From Lineus longissimus (lineage: Eukaryota > Nemertea > Pilidiophora > Heteronemertea > Lineidae): a stretch of DNA of 64,000 nt. How positions within the stretch are numbered: position 1 is the first letter of the stretch; every line of letters starts with the position of its first letter. The stretch spans positions 18,671,501 to 18,735,500 of the forward strand of contig NC_088310.1 of the NCBI RefSeq assembly GCF_910592395.1. Reading direction: 5' to 3'. This document shows, in pieces, positions 1-12,285 of the stretch. The position numbers were made by a program, and so were the translations under genes. A model generated the notes under the pieces. That model was not told the origin of the DNA. It did not search any database and saw only the letters and a list, made by a program, of their open reading frames with translations.

Positions 1-1635
1 AACTGCCAATCAATTCATTTTCATTGTTGGTCCCCTTTTTTAGGCTTCTTCAATCTTAACGATAGATCGACAGATTTTCAGAAGCTCAGACACCTTTATT
101 TCCAGAAGAGTGTAGTGTTCCAGTCTCTGGGCGGCCTCTTGCAGTGCTTTCGCTTTCACCTTGAAGTTACTGGAGCATCTTCCCGCTGGTTCGGTATGGT
201 AATCACAATATACATTGACGTTGGAAGTGACCCCGGCATGTCAGCCGTCAAAATGTCAGAGAGCGAAACATCTGCCGCGCGCCCCTGATGACCAACCAGT
301 CCCATATGGTAAATCCACATTTAGCTTAGACGCGATATTAAACATTTATATGCTCCATGGTGAGCAAAAGGTGGTCAATTATATAATTCATTTAGTCTGG
401 ATCACTTCTTAAGCACTGGTTGATTTCGATTTCCCATTGCCACAGGACGGATACATGAAATGTAGTCCTTAGGTTGAATATCAATATTTGAACAATCCGT
501 ATCAATATCGAAAGCTTATTTGATTAGGAATCCGATTCTGAATCTCGGTATGCTTTTTCGTGTCTCTGAATGCGTCTGGCTATCTTAACATGCTTAAGAT
601 CGGTTTCCACTTGAGTACTTTCCTGCGAGAAAAACCAGTATCGGCCCGAGTGGTTATTTGGTAATTCAACTACCCGCTATCGTGGTAAGTGGTGAAAAAA
701 GCGGCTTATCCTAAAAAGCATTGGATCAGTGATATTGGTACCTTTGCTGCTAGCAGAAGAAGTGCACTACTTGCGGCCCTTTCATGCGTTCGAAACAGTA
801 CAGTCCTTTTCTGTGATGCTGTAACCAATGATCCATTGGGGAGACCAGTTTAACAATTTTTTACGTCAAATAGGTGATAACCATACTGAACTTCCGGCGG
901 TAATGCCTCAGAGAATCGCAAAATATCATGCGACTCATCAGCCAAGTTATTAAACCAAGAAGCGAATACTCTTCGTATTGATCCCCTCCGGAGATAGCTA
1001 CAACTTCCCCAAGAACATGCTCACAGTTCGTGCTATGCTGCGCATGACACCATGTGACCATGTTTACCCGAGAGTTGACCATTTACACGACACTATCATT
1101 GCCGTTTCCTGCCAAGCTTGTAAACAAATCACTTCCTTTGCATGCATTGCCAATCCGTCTTAGTTTGTGGTATAATTGGCTTGCTGTCATTAAGAGTACT
1201 TCTATATCAGCACGAATCTGTCTGATAAATAGCTAACGGAATCATATGTCGTGCTAAGTAAGTCGGTAACCAGAGACAGCAAATTGAAGGAAATTGCACT
1301 TTTCGGATTCTGTACCTCGGTAGGCGCTTTATGATAGGCAATGAATTACTTCCCAAGGACTAAAGGGTATCATGGCTTGCGCAATGCGCGCTTCTCGCTG
1401 GCGTAGAGGTAAGGGAATTCGCGTGACGGCCCAGACGAAACCGCCGCAACCGTATATTCCCAAGGTACAGTCCAATGACTGTGTAGTATCACGGGCTGTA
1501 GAAAGAACAGACAGGTCTTGGCAGCAGTCCTTTCCGTCCTTCTATCTACCGGCTGAGGAAGTATCTCATGATTTCATACCATGTGCAGCTCTTCAATTAG
1601 ATACAACTAAAGTTTGCTACTGCGCCCACCGCCTA
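1..1635. other. Intergenic, nothing recognised
   Basis: AT-rich with short chance ORFs on both strands. Text near 95-125 (TTTATTTCCAGAAGAGTGTA) faintly resembles 3940-3965 and may be the edge of an old repeat. Confidence 0.5.
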
Positions 1636-1807
1636 CCGGTGTAAAAGTAAAAAGTGTCCCCCCTGGAAAAAGTGTCCGGGCCTATTGTATTCTGACAGAT
1701 TATGGCATATGGTTCTATAGAGGCAATGACCGTCAATAGCTCAGCGCATAATAGAATCCTTTGTTCCCGGACATTTTATCCTAGGACATTTTAAACTTCT
1801 ACACCGG
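1636..1807 (+). mobile_element. GTCC-ended MITE family, copy 1
   Basis: TIRs CCGGTGTAAAAGTAAAAAGT / CCGGTGTAGAAGTTTAAAAT, each followed by two spaced GTCC blocks (GTGTCC..GTGTCCGGG). Relatives at 19570, 43850 and 63140. It overlaps the end of a chance 90-codon ORF. Confidence 0.75.
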
Positions 1808-2880
1808 CATACATTTCTTTCATGAAAATAGAAAAAACTCAAATTATACATGGTACATCTACGTTAAGTAGGTCTGATAAGACTTAATCATGATGTCAAA
1901 TGCTATACGTGTTTTGGAGCCTTATGTTTTTGCCCTAAGCCGACTCAAAGATAGTTTTGGTGATTAACGCACGTTGCGCATCTTAAAAAGCTCAACTAAG
2001 AAGTAATATGTATGGGTAAAATAACATGGTTTCATATCATCTTAAATTGATAAAGGTAGCTTTAGAGGGAACATGAGTGCGCCGACGGCACGATTAATTT
2101 GCGACGATCTTACAAACGGATAGCGATGAAAATGTTCAGATCACAATTATATATTTGCTTCTCACTGGGAACTTGCGACAGAAACTCGAGGTCCACTGAT
2201 GTGAAGCTAGGACAAGAGTTCTTCATTCATCTGAAGATCCTACTGTAAAAGACCGTTTAGTCATTGAACGCATTTAATAACAGTGAGCCTTAGTAAGCGC
2301 TTTGATGAAATTAACAATAGAAATACATTTAAAATTGATTGTTTACTTTTTAAAAATTTCTAATCAATTAGTCATTAGCGGGATCATTCTTAATTGCTTT
2401 TATTGTTAAAAGCTTACTTATAGTGAGATCCAACATTACATCCATTTCATCGGGGATTGATGATACTATGTCACGATGGGTTGACTATCATGCGCCGATA
2501 TTATTGCACTTTGATTTGCATTGTAACAATATGAAATTGAAAATGCATTTCGTCATTAAGAACAATACACTTTTATATACTGTAAGTCATACAGAAATTC
2601 ATCATGATTAATATGATTTTGCTTGGCAGGTTAATGGTTTCTGAAGTCACGCAACAGAATATATCAAATTGTCACGACATGTTACATTCATGGCTGAAAT
2701 ATATAAACGACAAGTTTTGCAACCCTTGCGAACGACGAAGTACGAAGGTATCTGATGCCATCAATTCATGTGCGGATTCTTTGACGTGGCACACGTATTA
2801 AAATCGGTTTACATACTTCGAGAAACGAGGAATCACGGATTGAAATCTTTAGAAATCGCAGTCGATAGAATAAATCTTTA

Positions 2881-3089
2881 CAAATACTTTGTACTTTTTC
2901 GTTTGTTACTTGTCGTAAGAGTTGAGAAACTGATTAAATAATATTTTATGATTACTTCGTACTTTTTCGTTCGTGATTTGTTTGTATGAAATAAATTTTC
3001 ATAAATACGGTTCGTACTTTTTCGTTCGTGATTTGTTTGAATGTATGAAATAAATTTTAATAAATACAGTTCGTACTTTTTCGTTCGTT
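2881..3089 (+). repeat. About 65-bp tandem repeat, 3.5 copies
   Basis: Units contain TTCGTACTTTTTCGTTCGTG then ATTTGTTTG..TATGAAATAAATTTT and ATAAATAC. The last two units are nearly identical, the first diverged. Confidence 0.85.
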
Positions 3090-6089
3090 TTACTGGTGGT
3101 AAGGATTGACCTGCCTATTTCTGTTGCAATGTGAGTCGCTATTGCTGATTTTCATGTCAATTTGTAGAGTCCTACACGACATCCTAATCAATGTTCACCA
3201 AATGGTGACACTGAACGTCATCTAGAAACACAGTCTTCATATGTAATCACGTCATACTTCGTGTAGTGATACATCTCATGCCTGAAGGCGAGCCCGGATG
3301 TTCGCGATCATAGCTGATTTGAGATTAGCTCGGATACTTACTCCAAAATAGCAAATACCCATTCTACCGATTTCCACACAAACTATCATCACAAGTCAAA
3401 AATTCGGTTATCTGTCGGCAATTTGCGGTGATACCTAGAGTTTGATCTTTGATGAAACAATTACGCTCAGATATTGCCAATAGGTGCGGGTCGTTCCCGC
3501 ATTTTGGTTGACGATCATCGCTAGGTGACCGAGCGGTGTTTGGTATTGCAATTCGTATCTGCCAATCAACTGAGACGCGATATTAAAAAATAAATTGACG
3601 CCTTGCGTCCCCTTGCAATGAGAGTAAGGAAAGCCAATCGTTATTCCATCCGTTCCTCTTCTTAGAAATGTCAATGGTGTGTCGATTTTGTAAACGCGCT
3701 GAAAGACTTGATTTACAGTAAAGGCGTACATACAAATAAGTGGTACATGTACAAGGATTTTTCAGCCAACACAATGCTCCCCGTGGAGATTTTTTTAGAG
3801 AAACTTTTGAAGAACTCTAAAATATTTTTGAGCTAAATTGTGGAAAATCTCAACGGGTTTTTCATTCGCCTGAGAAATCGCTAAGGGTGGATATTTTTGT
3901 TCGCTGAACGACCCTAAATGTTTTTCAAAACCAAAAGACCCTTTATTCTTAAGAGTGTAGTGCAAAACGCGAACATGCTCGAAGCCTTACTACATGTAGT
4001 CTGACCATGAAACGTACGTGTTGCCAGCAAACGCCAAACCAAGTTGCGGAAAGATGTTTTCAGATCAAACGTCACTTTAGCAATGCGATGCACGGACGCG
4101 TTTTTCTGCAATCACTCTCGTGGGTCCCTTTTGAAGTTCGGCAACTTTAAGTTTCGGCAGGTGCTTGCTGGAGATAACCAAGTTATCCGAGTCTCCAATT
4201 GTTTTTGCTGTTCTTGGTCTATGTTTTTGTTTGAAATGAACAAAGACGGCTTAGGCACCAAATGATTAAATAGTTGAGTTTATCAGAACTGTTGAGAATC
4301 AAAAGAAACATTTCATGAGTGACAAATCGCCTACAAAGTTCCAATCATTAATCGCATTTTATGGCCAATTTTTAAAATGTTGTAGAAAACTTACAGAGAA
4401 CCTTGGTCTAAGTTTTCCGCTGCATTTATATTGTCAAACGAGACCTTCAAGCCACAGCTAAAGTATTTAAACCCCACCTGTTGAAAATTTGCTAATTACT
4501 TCGCAGCTGAAGTCTTTCATAGGCAATTTAAAAGTGATGGTTTTCGTATAACATGTTTATCACAATCTTATCAAGAGTGTTTACCAGTAAGGCTGTCGTC
4601 GGTAAGGCGATTCCCAGGAGGAAATTGGCGTTTTCATTGCTGGTTAATGAAGTATTGAGGCAAACTTCGTATTCTGGCCGCGCCGCATTGAGATAAGAAG
4701 GGAAAATGTAAGCAGGCAGACTCTTCATTAATGCTGTGTAATCATTACACTTGCTGAATAAAGTGGTAGGGACATCAGAGGTAATCGTTTTGGTCAATGA
4801 CGCTTAGACTTGATGGAGATTCAAATATTTGTCTGGTGGTAATTAGCATTTGACTTGCAGTAATTGATGACATTGGCCAGTTGGCAGTGAATAATAAATG
4901 TCTCTCCTTTCTAATGCCAATCACCTGATATGTCAATTGGCGAGTCCCCTCTAAGAGTTGCGGAACTCAATATCGCGAGTGGTTCGTCGGTTTAAGTGTC
5001 TTTGGTTATTGGATCTTCTGTGAGTAGCAGTTAAGGACAAGGGATGGTTGAAGTGGCTTGACTGTCTCTACTAGGAGGGCTCAAATAGCTCCAGGTTGTT
5101 TTGCACAAGACCTATTACCACAGAGAGTGTATGACTGTAATAAAGCGGTTCAGGAGTCGATTAATAGTTGCTACGACGGCGATATTTGCAAGATTCATAT
5201 GCAGTTGGATATTTGCTGCAAGATTTTCAATTATTCGACCGACAATAAAAAATATCAACTCTAAACTTCCCTTATTCTTACGAGCGCTTTGATGCTATCC
5301 AATCTTTCTATGAATCGCTTATTCACATGAACTGATGGCTTTACCAATACGAAGTGAGTATTCACGACTGTGCACTATGATAAGGTGATCTACATTGAAA
5401 ACAACCAAAACAATGTCATTTCAATTTCATCAAGTAAGCTTACCATTGCATCAATGCCTTATTGCAACTTGTGTTCGGAGTCTGGGTGTACTGAGCGTTA
5501 CAGCATTGTTAAGATTTCCCCGATAGTCATTTCTTGAAAAGGAACACCTGGGTACTTTACTGCACGGGCCCCAGGGCCTCCTGCACGTGACTGTCTTACC
5601 CGGCATGAGATCCCATTCGAGGACTAGAAACGATGAGATATATGGTATGCACCAACATGACATAAATGTGTCTGACTATTTGATAGCGTGATAACTGTCA
5701 CACCAGTAGACGTACCATAATTGATTGCTAAGACAGCTCGTCGTTACCATTTATTATGGTTCAGGACAGAAATTAGTTATGGTACGGACAGAAAATGTTA
5801 AACACATGTTACATCACATGAGCATTGGTGATCGAAGAATCCCATGTCAAATACACATGGCTTCTTGATCGTTATCTTTCCACAGTCACGAACCACTAAG
5901 GTAAGGGAAATTGCAAGGGAAATTCAATATTTTCTTGGCAATGCATAAAACTGCATGCTGTATTAATTATGTACATGTACTTAGTTAATGTGCATTTCTT
6001 GCCCACAACCATGAAATGTCAAGCAACAACCAACGTAACTAAAACAGAAAGAATTATTAGCCGGAGACAACAGGCCACAACCATCGTTA
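3090..6089. other. Intergenic apart from the open frame at 4528-4797
   Basis: No domain-bearing ORF. Three TACATGTA palindromes (about 3746, 3990, 5970) and a small inverted repeat CGTACCATAA..TTATGGTACG (5710-5786). Confidence 0.45.
4528..4797 (-). other. Unidentified 89-codon open frame (minus strand)
   Basis: The frame contains PSYLNAARPEYEVCLNTSLT and a hydrophobic stretch NFLLGIALPTTALLVNTL. Amino-acid use is balanced, but there is no ATG start, convincing splice site or recognisable domain. Chance or a relic exon are both possible. Confidence 0.2.
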
Positions 6090-6225
6090 TCAACCGAATG
6101 TTCCTGCGCTGTCTTTTTCCGTTTCGTATTCCACGGTATATTTGACATCAGTGTCCTTCGCTGCAGCTTCCGGAGAGAAATTACCACCTCCTAACAATTT
6201 GAGTGTAGCAAATTGTAGCGTTTGG
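6090..6225 (-). other. Possible isolated coding exon (minus strand)
   Basis: After a pyrimidine-led acceptor (minus strand, TTTCAG ending at 6226) the frame reads LLGGGNFSPEAAAKDTDVK then YTVEYETEKDSAGTFG and a TGA. The composition looks protein-like and unlike the surrounding AT-rich frames. No neighbouring exon or family could be recognised, so it may be a terminal exon or a relic. Confidence 0.25.
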
Positions 6226-6476
6226 CTGAAACTGTTTATGCTGAAACAGGTAAACCGCTTAAGATTGTCGTAGATGATACCAAGAATAAATAACATGCGA
6301 AAGGAACCACCAAAAATGATTTTCGGTCATTCTTCACGAAGACGTAGATCATTCATCTGCGATTTTTATAGACAAATCTCTAAGATGACAACTTTGCTTC
6401 CCATATAAAAATCCTGAGGGAGTTTTAGATTTGCTGGGTAAGATGTTCGCGATTGAAAATAACTGCTTTTTTACTA

Positions 6477-6852
6477 AATAGCATTCCGCGAAGATGACGT
6501 CACTGCAGCTGCTGCCATCTATTTCCCCATCGCTGAATTACAGGCAATGTCGGACAAAATGCGGTTTCGTAATGGATTCAGGCCTTCTAACTTGGGCAGT
6601 TAGATTCAATCTGGCACATGTCCGAGTGTTGGAAATACTACATAATTGTTCTGAATATTTCTCTCTCTGACTCTATGGTATCATTCATGCTAAAAAAAAA
6701 TGCAGGGTCAAAGATAATTTACTTTGGAATAAGCTCAAATGCGTAGAAATAAGTGTCGATGTCCGCCTGTCACGTGACTAAAATGTCATCAATATCTTAT
6801 ACAGTACAAATGATCTTGTGAGCTATAAATAGTAACTTCGCGGCATGCTATT
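6477..6852 (+). mobile_element. 376-bp TIR element, copy 1
   Basis: TIR AATAGCATTCCGCGAAG at the left mirrors CTTCGCGGCATGCTATT at the right. The whole element recurs inverted at 54639-55008 at high identity. Non-coding. Confidence 0.88.
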
Positions 6853-9800
6853 CACGAAGAATCTAGATGCCAATTATGTTGGATGAGTTGCGCATCATGC
6901 CTCTATATGACCTTAAGTCTTGGAATCTAATGTGTTATAATATACAGCTCGAAGCATTGCAATCAAAACTACCTCCGAACCGTTATTGATCCCATTAACT
7001 TTAGTATCAGATTCACAGTCTTATCATTACTTCTAATATGATCAATGCAGCAGCCCGTAGTCGGTTTGGTTAATGAGTGACACATTAATTCAGCTTTGAT
7101 AGACTGACGTCGGTGGATAAGAGGGCCGCTTGAAGTTAGGGGGCACTGCGAGGAGGAATGGGTTCAGAGGCCACCGGTTTTAAACAGATTCAGGCGGTAA
7201 ATTGAAACTGTTGGTTAATTCTAATTTAGGGGGGAGTTAAAATTTGTTACTTGAAATTTGTTGGTCAATTCAAACTACAAATTGGAATTTCTGCTTACAT
7301 CTTTTTATAGCCGGTGACCTTCCTGACCCCACGCTATGCACAAAAACGACATGCCATGCTACATGTACTTACACTAAAGGTTGTAAAATGATTGAAGATT
7401 TTGATCTTCTCAACCTTAAGAATCCGATATGCAAAAAGGGTCGGTGACGCACAAAGTCAATCCCCTTATTCAAACTGTCTGTTGATACAACCATGGATGT
7501 CTTTTTTGAACCATAAATGACGCCTCTTCGGACAATATATAATACCATTCAGAAAGCCCAGACTGGAAGTTCAAAGATAGACTAGACAATGTTACTATGA
7601 ATTGAACTCTGCACTACTGTATTGAGTTTGTGTACAAATAAAAGTATTGGCTAAAAAAACTATTATTAGTATTATTCTTGCCGCGTGTGCGTTGACCCAC
7701 CCAGGAAAACATCAAATGTCCGCACCCAAAAAGGTCAGACAGAATGTCGGCGCCACGTTCCAAGCAATATCGACAACAGAATGGGATTCCGTAGGACGTA
7801 GGTGTTAAGTGAACCACTGACAAAAATCAGATACATTTGCTAAAAGCATTCGTATTGTTCTCCAAACTAACTACTAACTTGACGTGAATCATCATCAATT
7901 ATTGATATTAACACAACCGCTGGACTATTTTTGTGCATGTTCTGCGGCATTTTACAAATAATGTTATAAACGCCCATTATCATTTGTAATATTCCATTCT
8001 TGTTGATAATCTATTTGGGTATCAATTTTGTGCATTCTATTATATGTATTTTTCTTCATTCATCAAGTCATTGCTCATCCTCCACTGATCAGTTGAAATG
8101 AGTGAATTGAGGTGCGTAGCTATGTCTTTTCTCTCAAAAAAACTTGCGAAATACCCAAACCTGTGTACGGCTACTGAGCATAACTTTCCGCCGCGGAAAG
8201 AATGCGGAGCCAATATTCCTCTTACTGAGAAAAGAACGCTATATCACCCGATATTTTGCCAATGTATAGAATGCAGCAGATATAAGAATGTGACAGCATT
8301 ACTAAGCTAAGAAAAGAATTTAGTAGCTGGGATTGGCACGTAATATCTAAAAAAAAGTCCGACGTTGTGACACTTTGGAAGATAGGATTGACTCAATCCC
8401 ATCGCTCTTGATAGAATCAATTTGAAACACTCATTTCATGGGGCTAATAGTTATAAAACGGAACGGAAGAGATCTCGTCTATAGGTGACTTTCGGTAACC
8501 ATTATGAATCAAAATAAGTACTGTTAGCCGTTGACAGGGTGTCGAAGTGAAAGACACAGTAGATTCATTTGATATTTAAATGGTTACCAAAATCACTTAT
8601 GGACGAGGCTAGTTCCGTTCTGTCTATGTCGTTTATAGCTCTGTGGGTCAGAGGGATTTAAAAAGATCGCCAGAAGGTAATCTTACTGATGGCTGCAGTT
8701 TGCATCTTCAAGTCATGCGCACTAAAATTGTTTTCCAAACATTGCCATCCGACCAGAATCGATATTTCGTGTGATGGTTTACCCAAAAATATATCGATAT
8801 CATACCGTCTTCGGCAGCTCTGCAGTTGTAAGGTTGTTTGAAAACATAAAATCAGTCCAAAGAAACCATTACAAACCATTTGAATATCTCATTTTAATCA
8901 AAATTCATTTGGTTGGTATTTAAGAACGCTCATTTGAAACTTTCGAAAGCTTCATGATGTGGTCCCGGTGATATTGTCGATTTTGCCGGATGGTTTCACT
9001 TCCTGTTCCGGACAACCGATACCGCACGATCCAATGTCAACGTCTCAGACTGGTTCGCCGTATACCAAATGCCGAGATTTTGATTGGCTGTTGCATCAAT
9101 TATTCATAAGTCATGTGATGCAATTGTAGAGCTTCGTTTTCTTCAGAATGTTTTGCACAGACATACGTGACACTATCAAAAATAGAAAAATCGTGTTGGT
9201 TGCAGTGATTTATTATTATTCAGTTTCAAAGAAAGGAGTGAAAACCTGCCGTGTCAGGAAGAATCTGGAGTAAATCAAACCAATTATTATGTCTAAAGTT
9301 GAAGGAAGTTATCTTACAAAGAAAGTATTGCGTTTAAACCGCAGCCTGAAAGACATGAAAAACGTATTTTCTGTCTTCGTTTAATGTCAGAGAAGCATAC
9401 GCCTTGCCTAAATTGGCTGCTATCCATTAATGAAAATATGCAATGCTTATTATCTGTGGTAAGGGTGTGATGTTTGTGCTTTGGATGTAATGTTCATTAC
9501 CAAACATGGTCAAACTAATGCCACCTTAGAATACAGCGCCTTAAAAGGTACGATAAGCAAGACGTGCTTTTATATATTGATATGAAATCATGAAATCATG
9601 ATAAAAAATGACGTGTCTATTCTTATTATATTATGAATATCGCATTAGTCATTATTAGTGTTTGAAATATCCAATGGTGAGATAGCTGAATACCTTATTA
9701 ATGGTAAGTTGTTTGTTTTATTTTATAAGAACATTTGATCTTCTCTATGAAGCGGATATTCAGAAATAAAAATCGTCTCCCAAGACATGAATTTTTTATT

Positions 9801-11544
9801 GGGTACCTGTCCCTCTCATAAGAGGCTCTTGTTTCTATTTAAAGGAAATGTCAGGTAGGCGATCTGTAATGAGACTTTACTTGAAGCCGAAGAGAATGTT
9901 TTTAAGGAACGTCCTGAGATAATTGTTAATTGACATTATTTATTTGATATTTATTTATTAAGCTCCCTCGCAGGGAGCACCTAATTATGATATTAATTTT
10001 CATTGACAGTTTGCCAATTACTTTGGAGCTAAGCGGTTCTAATGCTTTGGTATTGTAAGCAAATATCAATTGACATCGTTATCAATTGCTTTTGAGGCTC
10101 ACCGTTAATAGTTAGCTTATGTTGCTTAAGTCGATGAAATACTGGCGCAGTATAAGAAGCAATCTTCCAACAACGTCAATGAAAGAAATATACCAGGGTG
10201 TGGTATTACCGGGAGATTTGGTCTAGATGTAGTGTAAATCAAAATATTGGTATATTGAATATTGGGAAACATCATTCAACAAGGTTGAAAACTATTTTTT
10301 TTAACTCATTTTCTGCAGGTGGAAGGTTCTTAACAAACTCTTAAAGGAATTAGCGGGGTGTAATTTGAAACGATGGTGTTACGCTAGTCTGTCACCAACC
10401 CTGATAACTAAAACTAAATTCATTTTCTGAAAGTTACAACCTCTTAGCACACTCAATTACCAAGGATTATCGCCTCACCTAATTCATCTGTTCACGCATT
10501 AGGACGGATAAAAAGTCACGTTAGTGACATTGGGTTACACCAAGGCAATATCGCTCTTGTTGATGACAAACTAAAGTTAATCGACACGGATTCATGTAGG
10601 TTCAATTTGCATTGATCCGTAGCAATGCCGAATCACCCCTTAGGGTTTACCAGAAGTAGATGTCCACGCCCTGTTTGCACGCTCTTCGAAAACTACTTAG
10701 TCGATTTCTTCAGAATTTGTATTTTTCCTAACTCTAATTTTGATACCTAATAGGATTTTCACATTTCAGTAACCATGGTTACAAAATCATTTTCTTTTGT
10801 GTATTCGTGTAAATTGACGTAAAAAAACCGTGTCAATATACCTTTCAGCGTTCCCAAACAATAAGAAGAAACACTCAAAAACTTAACACCGGAATTTGGC
10901 CGCACTGGTCTTTTTTACATTTCTGCACTTACAGTGTTGAACACTTGAAATTCTGTTTGGTCGCGAAACACAGATTTAAAAATTTTTAGGGAAATCCAAT
11001 TAGTAATTTGCGCTCCAGTACCCGAAACGATGCGGACAAAGAATAAACGGCTCGGGTCCGGCATTGAAGTGAATCGGTGTGTCAACTCTAATAATCTGAA
11101 TGCAATCTCTTACGCCACACAAGCTGATAGAACAGATATCACAGTGCCACTGAATGAGAGCGAAATAGTTATATCATATAAAGAACTGTTCTATATTTCT
11201 TCCTCGCATTTCAGTCGAGCGCAATAGTTCAGAAGCCCGGAGGCGAAATGGCGGTTATTAAAAATAATTGCTCAATCTATATCCGGGGAACCTTTGGCGA
11301 TAAAAGGCGGGGCAGCGTACATATGTGTTTCATTTAATTGAGCTGTCCCCAGGGTGAGAATGATAGTCGCCAACACAATCAACCTAACACACCCTTTCCA
11401 TAAGAAATAACAGTTTTGATGCAAGGTCGCGGTGATGTTTCTCCAAAAAGCTTTTAAGGCGATTTGAATTGTCCCAGGGGTGACGATATGCCGAGAAGAT
11501 TTATAGATGGTAAAAAATTGTGTTTTTCATGCTCAGATGAAGAT
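6853..11544. other. Intergenic, nothing recognised apart from the MITE at 8459
   Basis: No protein-like ORF longer than 75 codons; low-complexity AT tracts at 9580-9660 and 9930-9965, and a small palindrome at 9962-9981 (GCTCCCTCGCAGGGAGC). Confidence 0.45.
8459..8622. mobile_element. 164-bp degenerate MITE
   Basis: CGGAACGGAAGAGATCTCGT and GGTAACCATT at the left mirror AATGGTTACC and AGTTCCGTTCTG at the right, giving imperfect arms of about 45 bases. Confidence 0.6.
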
Positions 11545-11712
11545 GTTTGATGATTGTTTAGTAGAAGGCGTTTCGTGGCGGTCGATGTTATCAATAGTTG
11601 ACCGGCCAACCCTTTGATAAGACAGTATAGAATAAAGGGAATTAAGACGTAGGTGTGAAGGGGCTTTGTTCAAAGACAATATAGCCCCTTTACTGGGCTA
11701 TAGGCCTGACAT
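11545..11712 (-). mobile_element. Dispersed element, GGGCCTRGCTCAATAC family, inverted copy
   Basis: The reverse complement contains TATTGTCTTTGAACAAAGCC, CTTATCAAAGGGTT and TTGATAACATCGACCGCCA, matching the copies at 16709 and 37904. Confidence 0.6.
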
Positions 11713-12219
11713 GATTTAATTGTCAAGTAGGGGGAAAAAACGTGAAGCAAAACACAAATGATTCCGAATGCACTCACGTCCCACTCAATTTTAAACCTCT
11801 TTGGCACAAGCAAAATGTCGATGAATTTATAATATCACTTTAAATGCTTACGCTTAGTAGAAAAGAGCGCATCCTTGAGGTGAATTTTTTCTGTCTCTCT
11901 GCATTCTCATCAAATAGCTGGATCGTGGAGTTATGCACAGGTTGTCAGATCTAATTGGCAGCCCGTCAGCTTCACGGGGCATGATATCTCTTTGATCAAC
12001 CACGTGATTGAAACGTATTAACTGCGCCATCACAACTCTTAACCCTAGAGGAAAAAGTCACATGACATCACTTTTTATTGAATTTTGCAAATGTCACGCT
12101 TCAGAAAAGTTGATGGTTAAGAAGAAGTTGTTTTATAAGTTTACCGGTTATAAATTGACAGAAGGGTTTAGTCATCAAATGAACTGGAACACCACTTACT
12201 GTACACTGCGAAATTTCTG

Positions 12220-12285
12220 CGAGACAGCTTTCATGGGGTCGTTATGCCGAAACCGACAAGGGCTAATAAACGCGATGTCCGTCCT
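12220..12285 (+). mobile_element. Fragment of the same dispersed family
   Basis: CTTTCATGGGGTCGTTATGC followed by CGAAACCGACAAGGGCTAAT matches the tail of the copy at 16709. Short and truncated. Confidence 0.45.
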
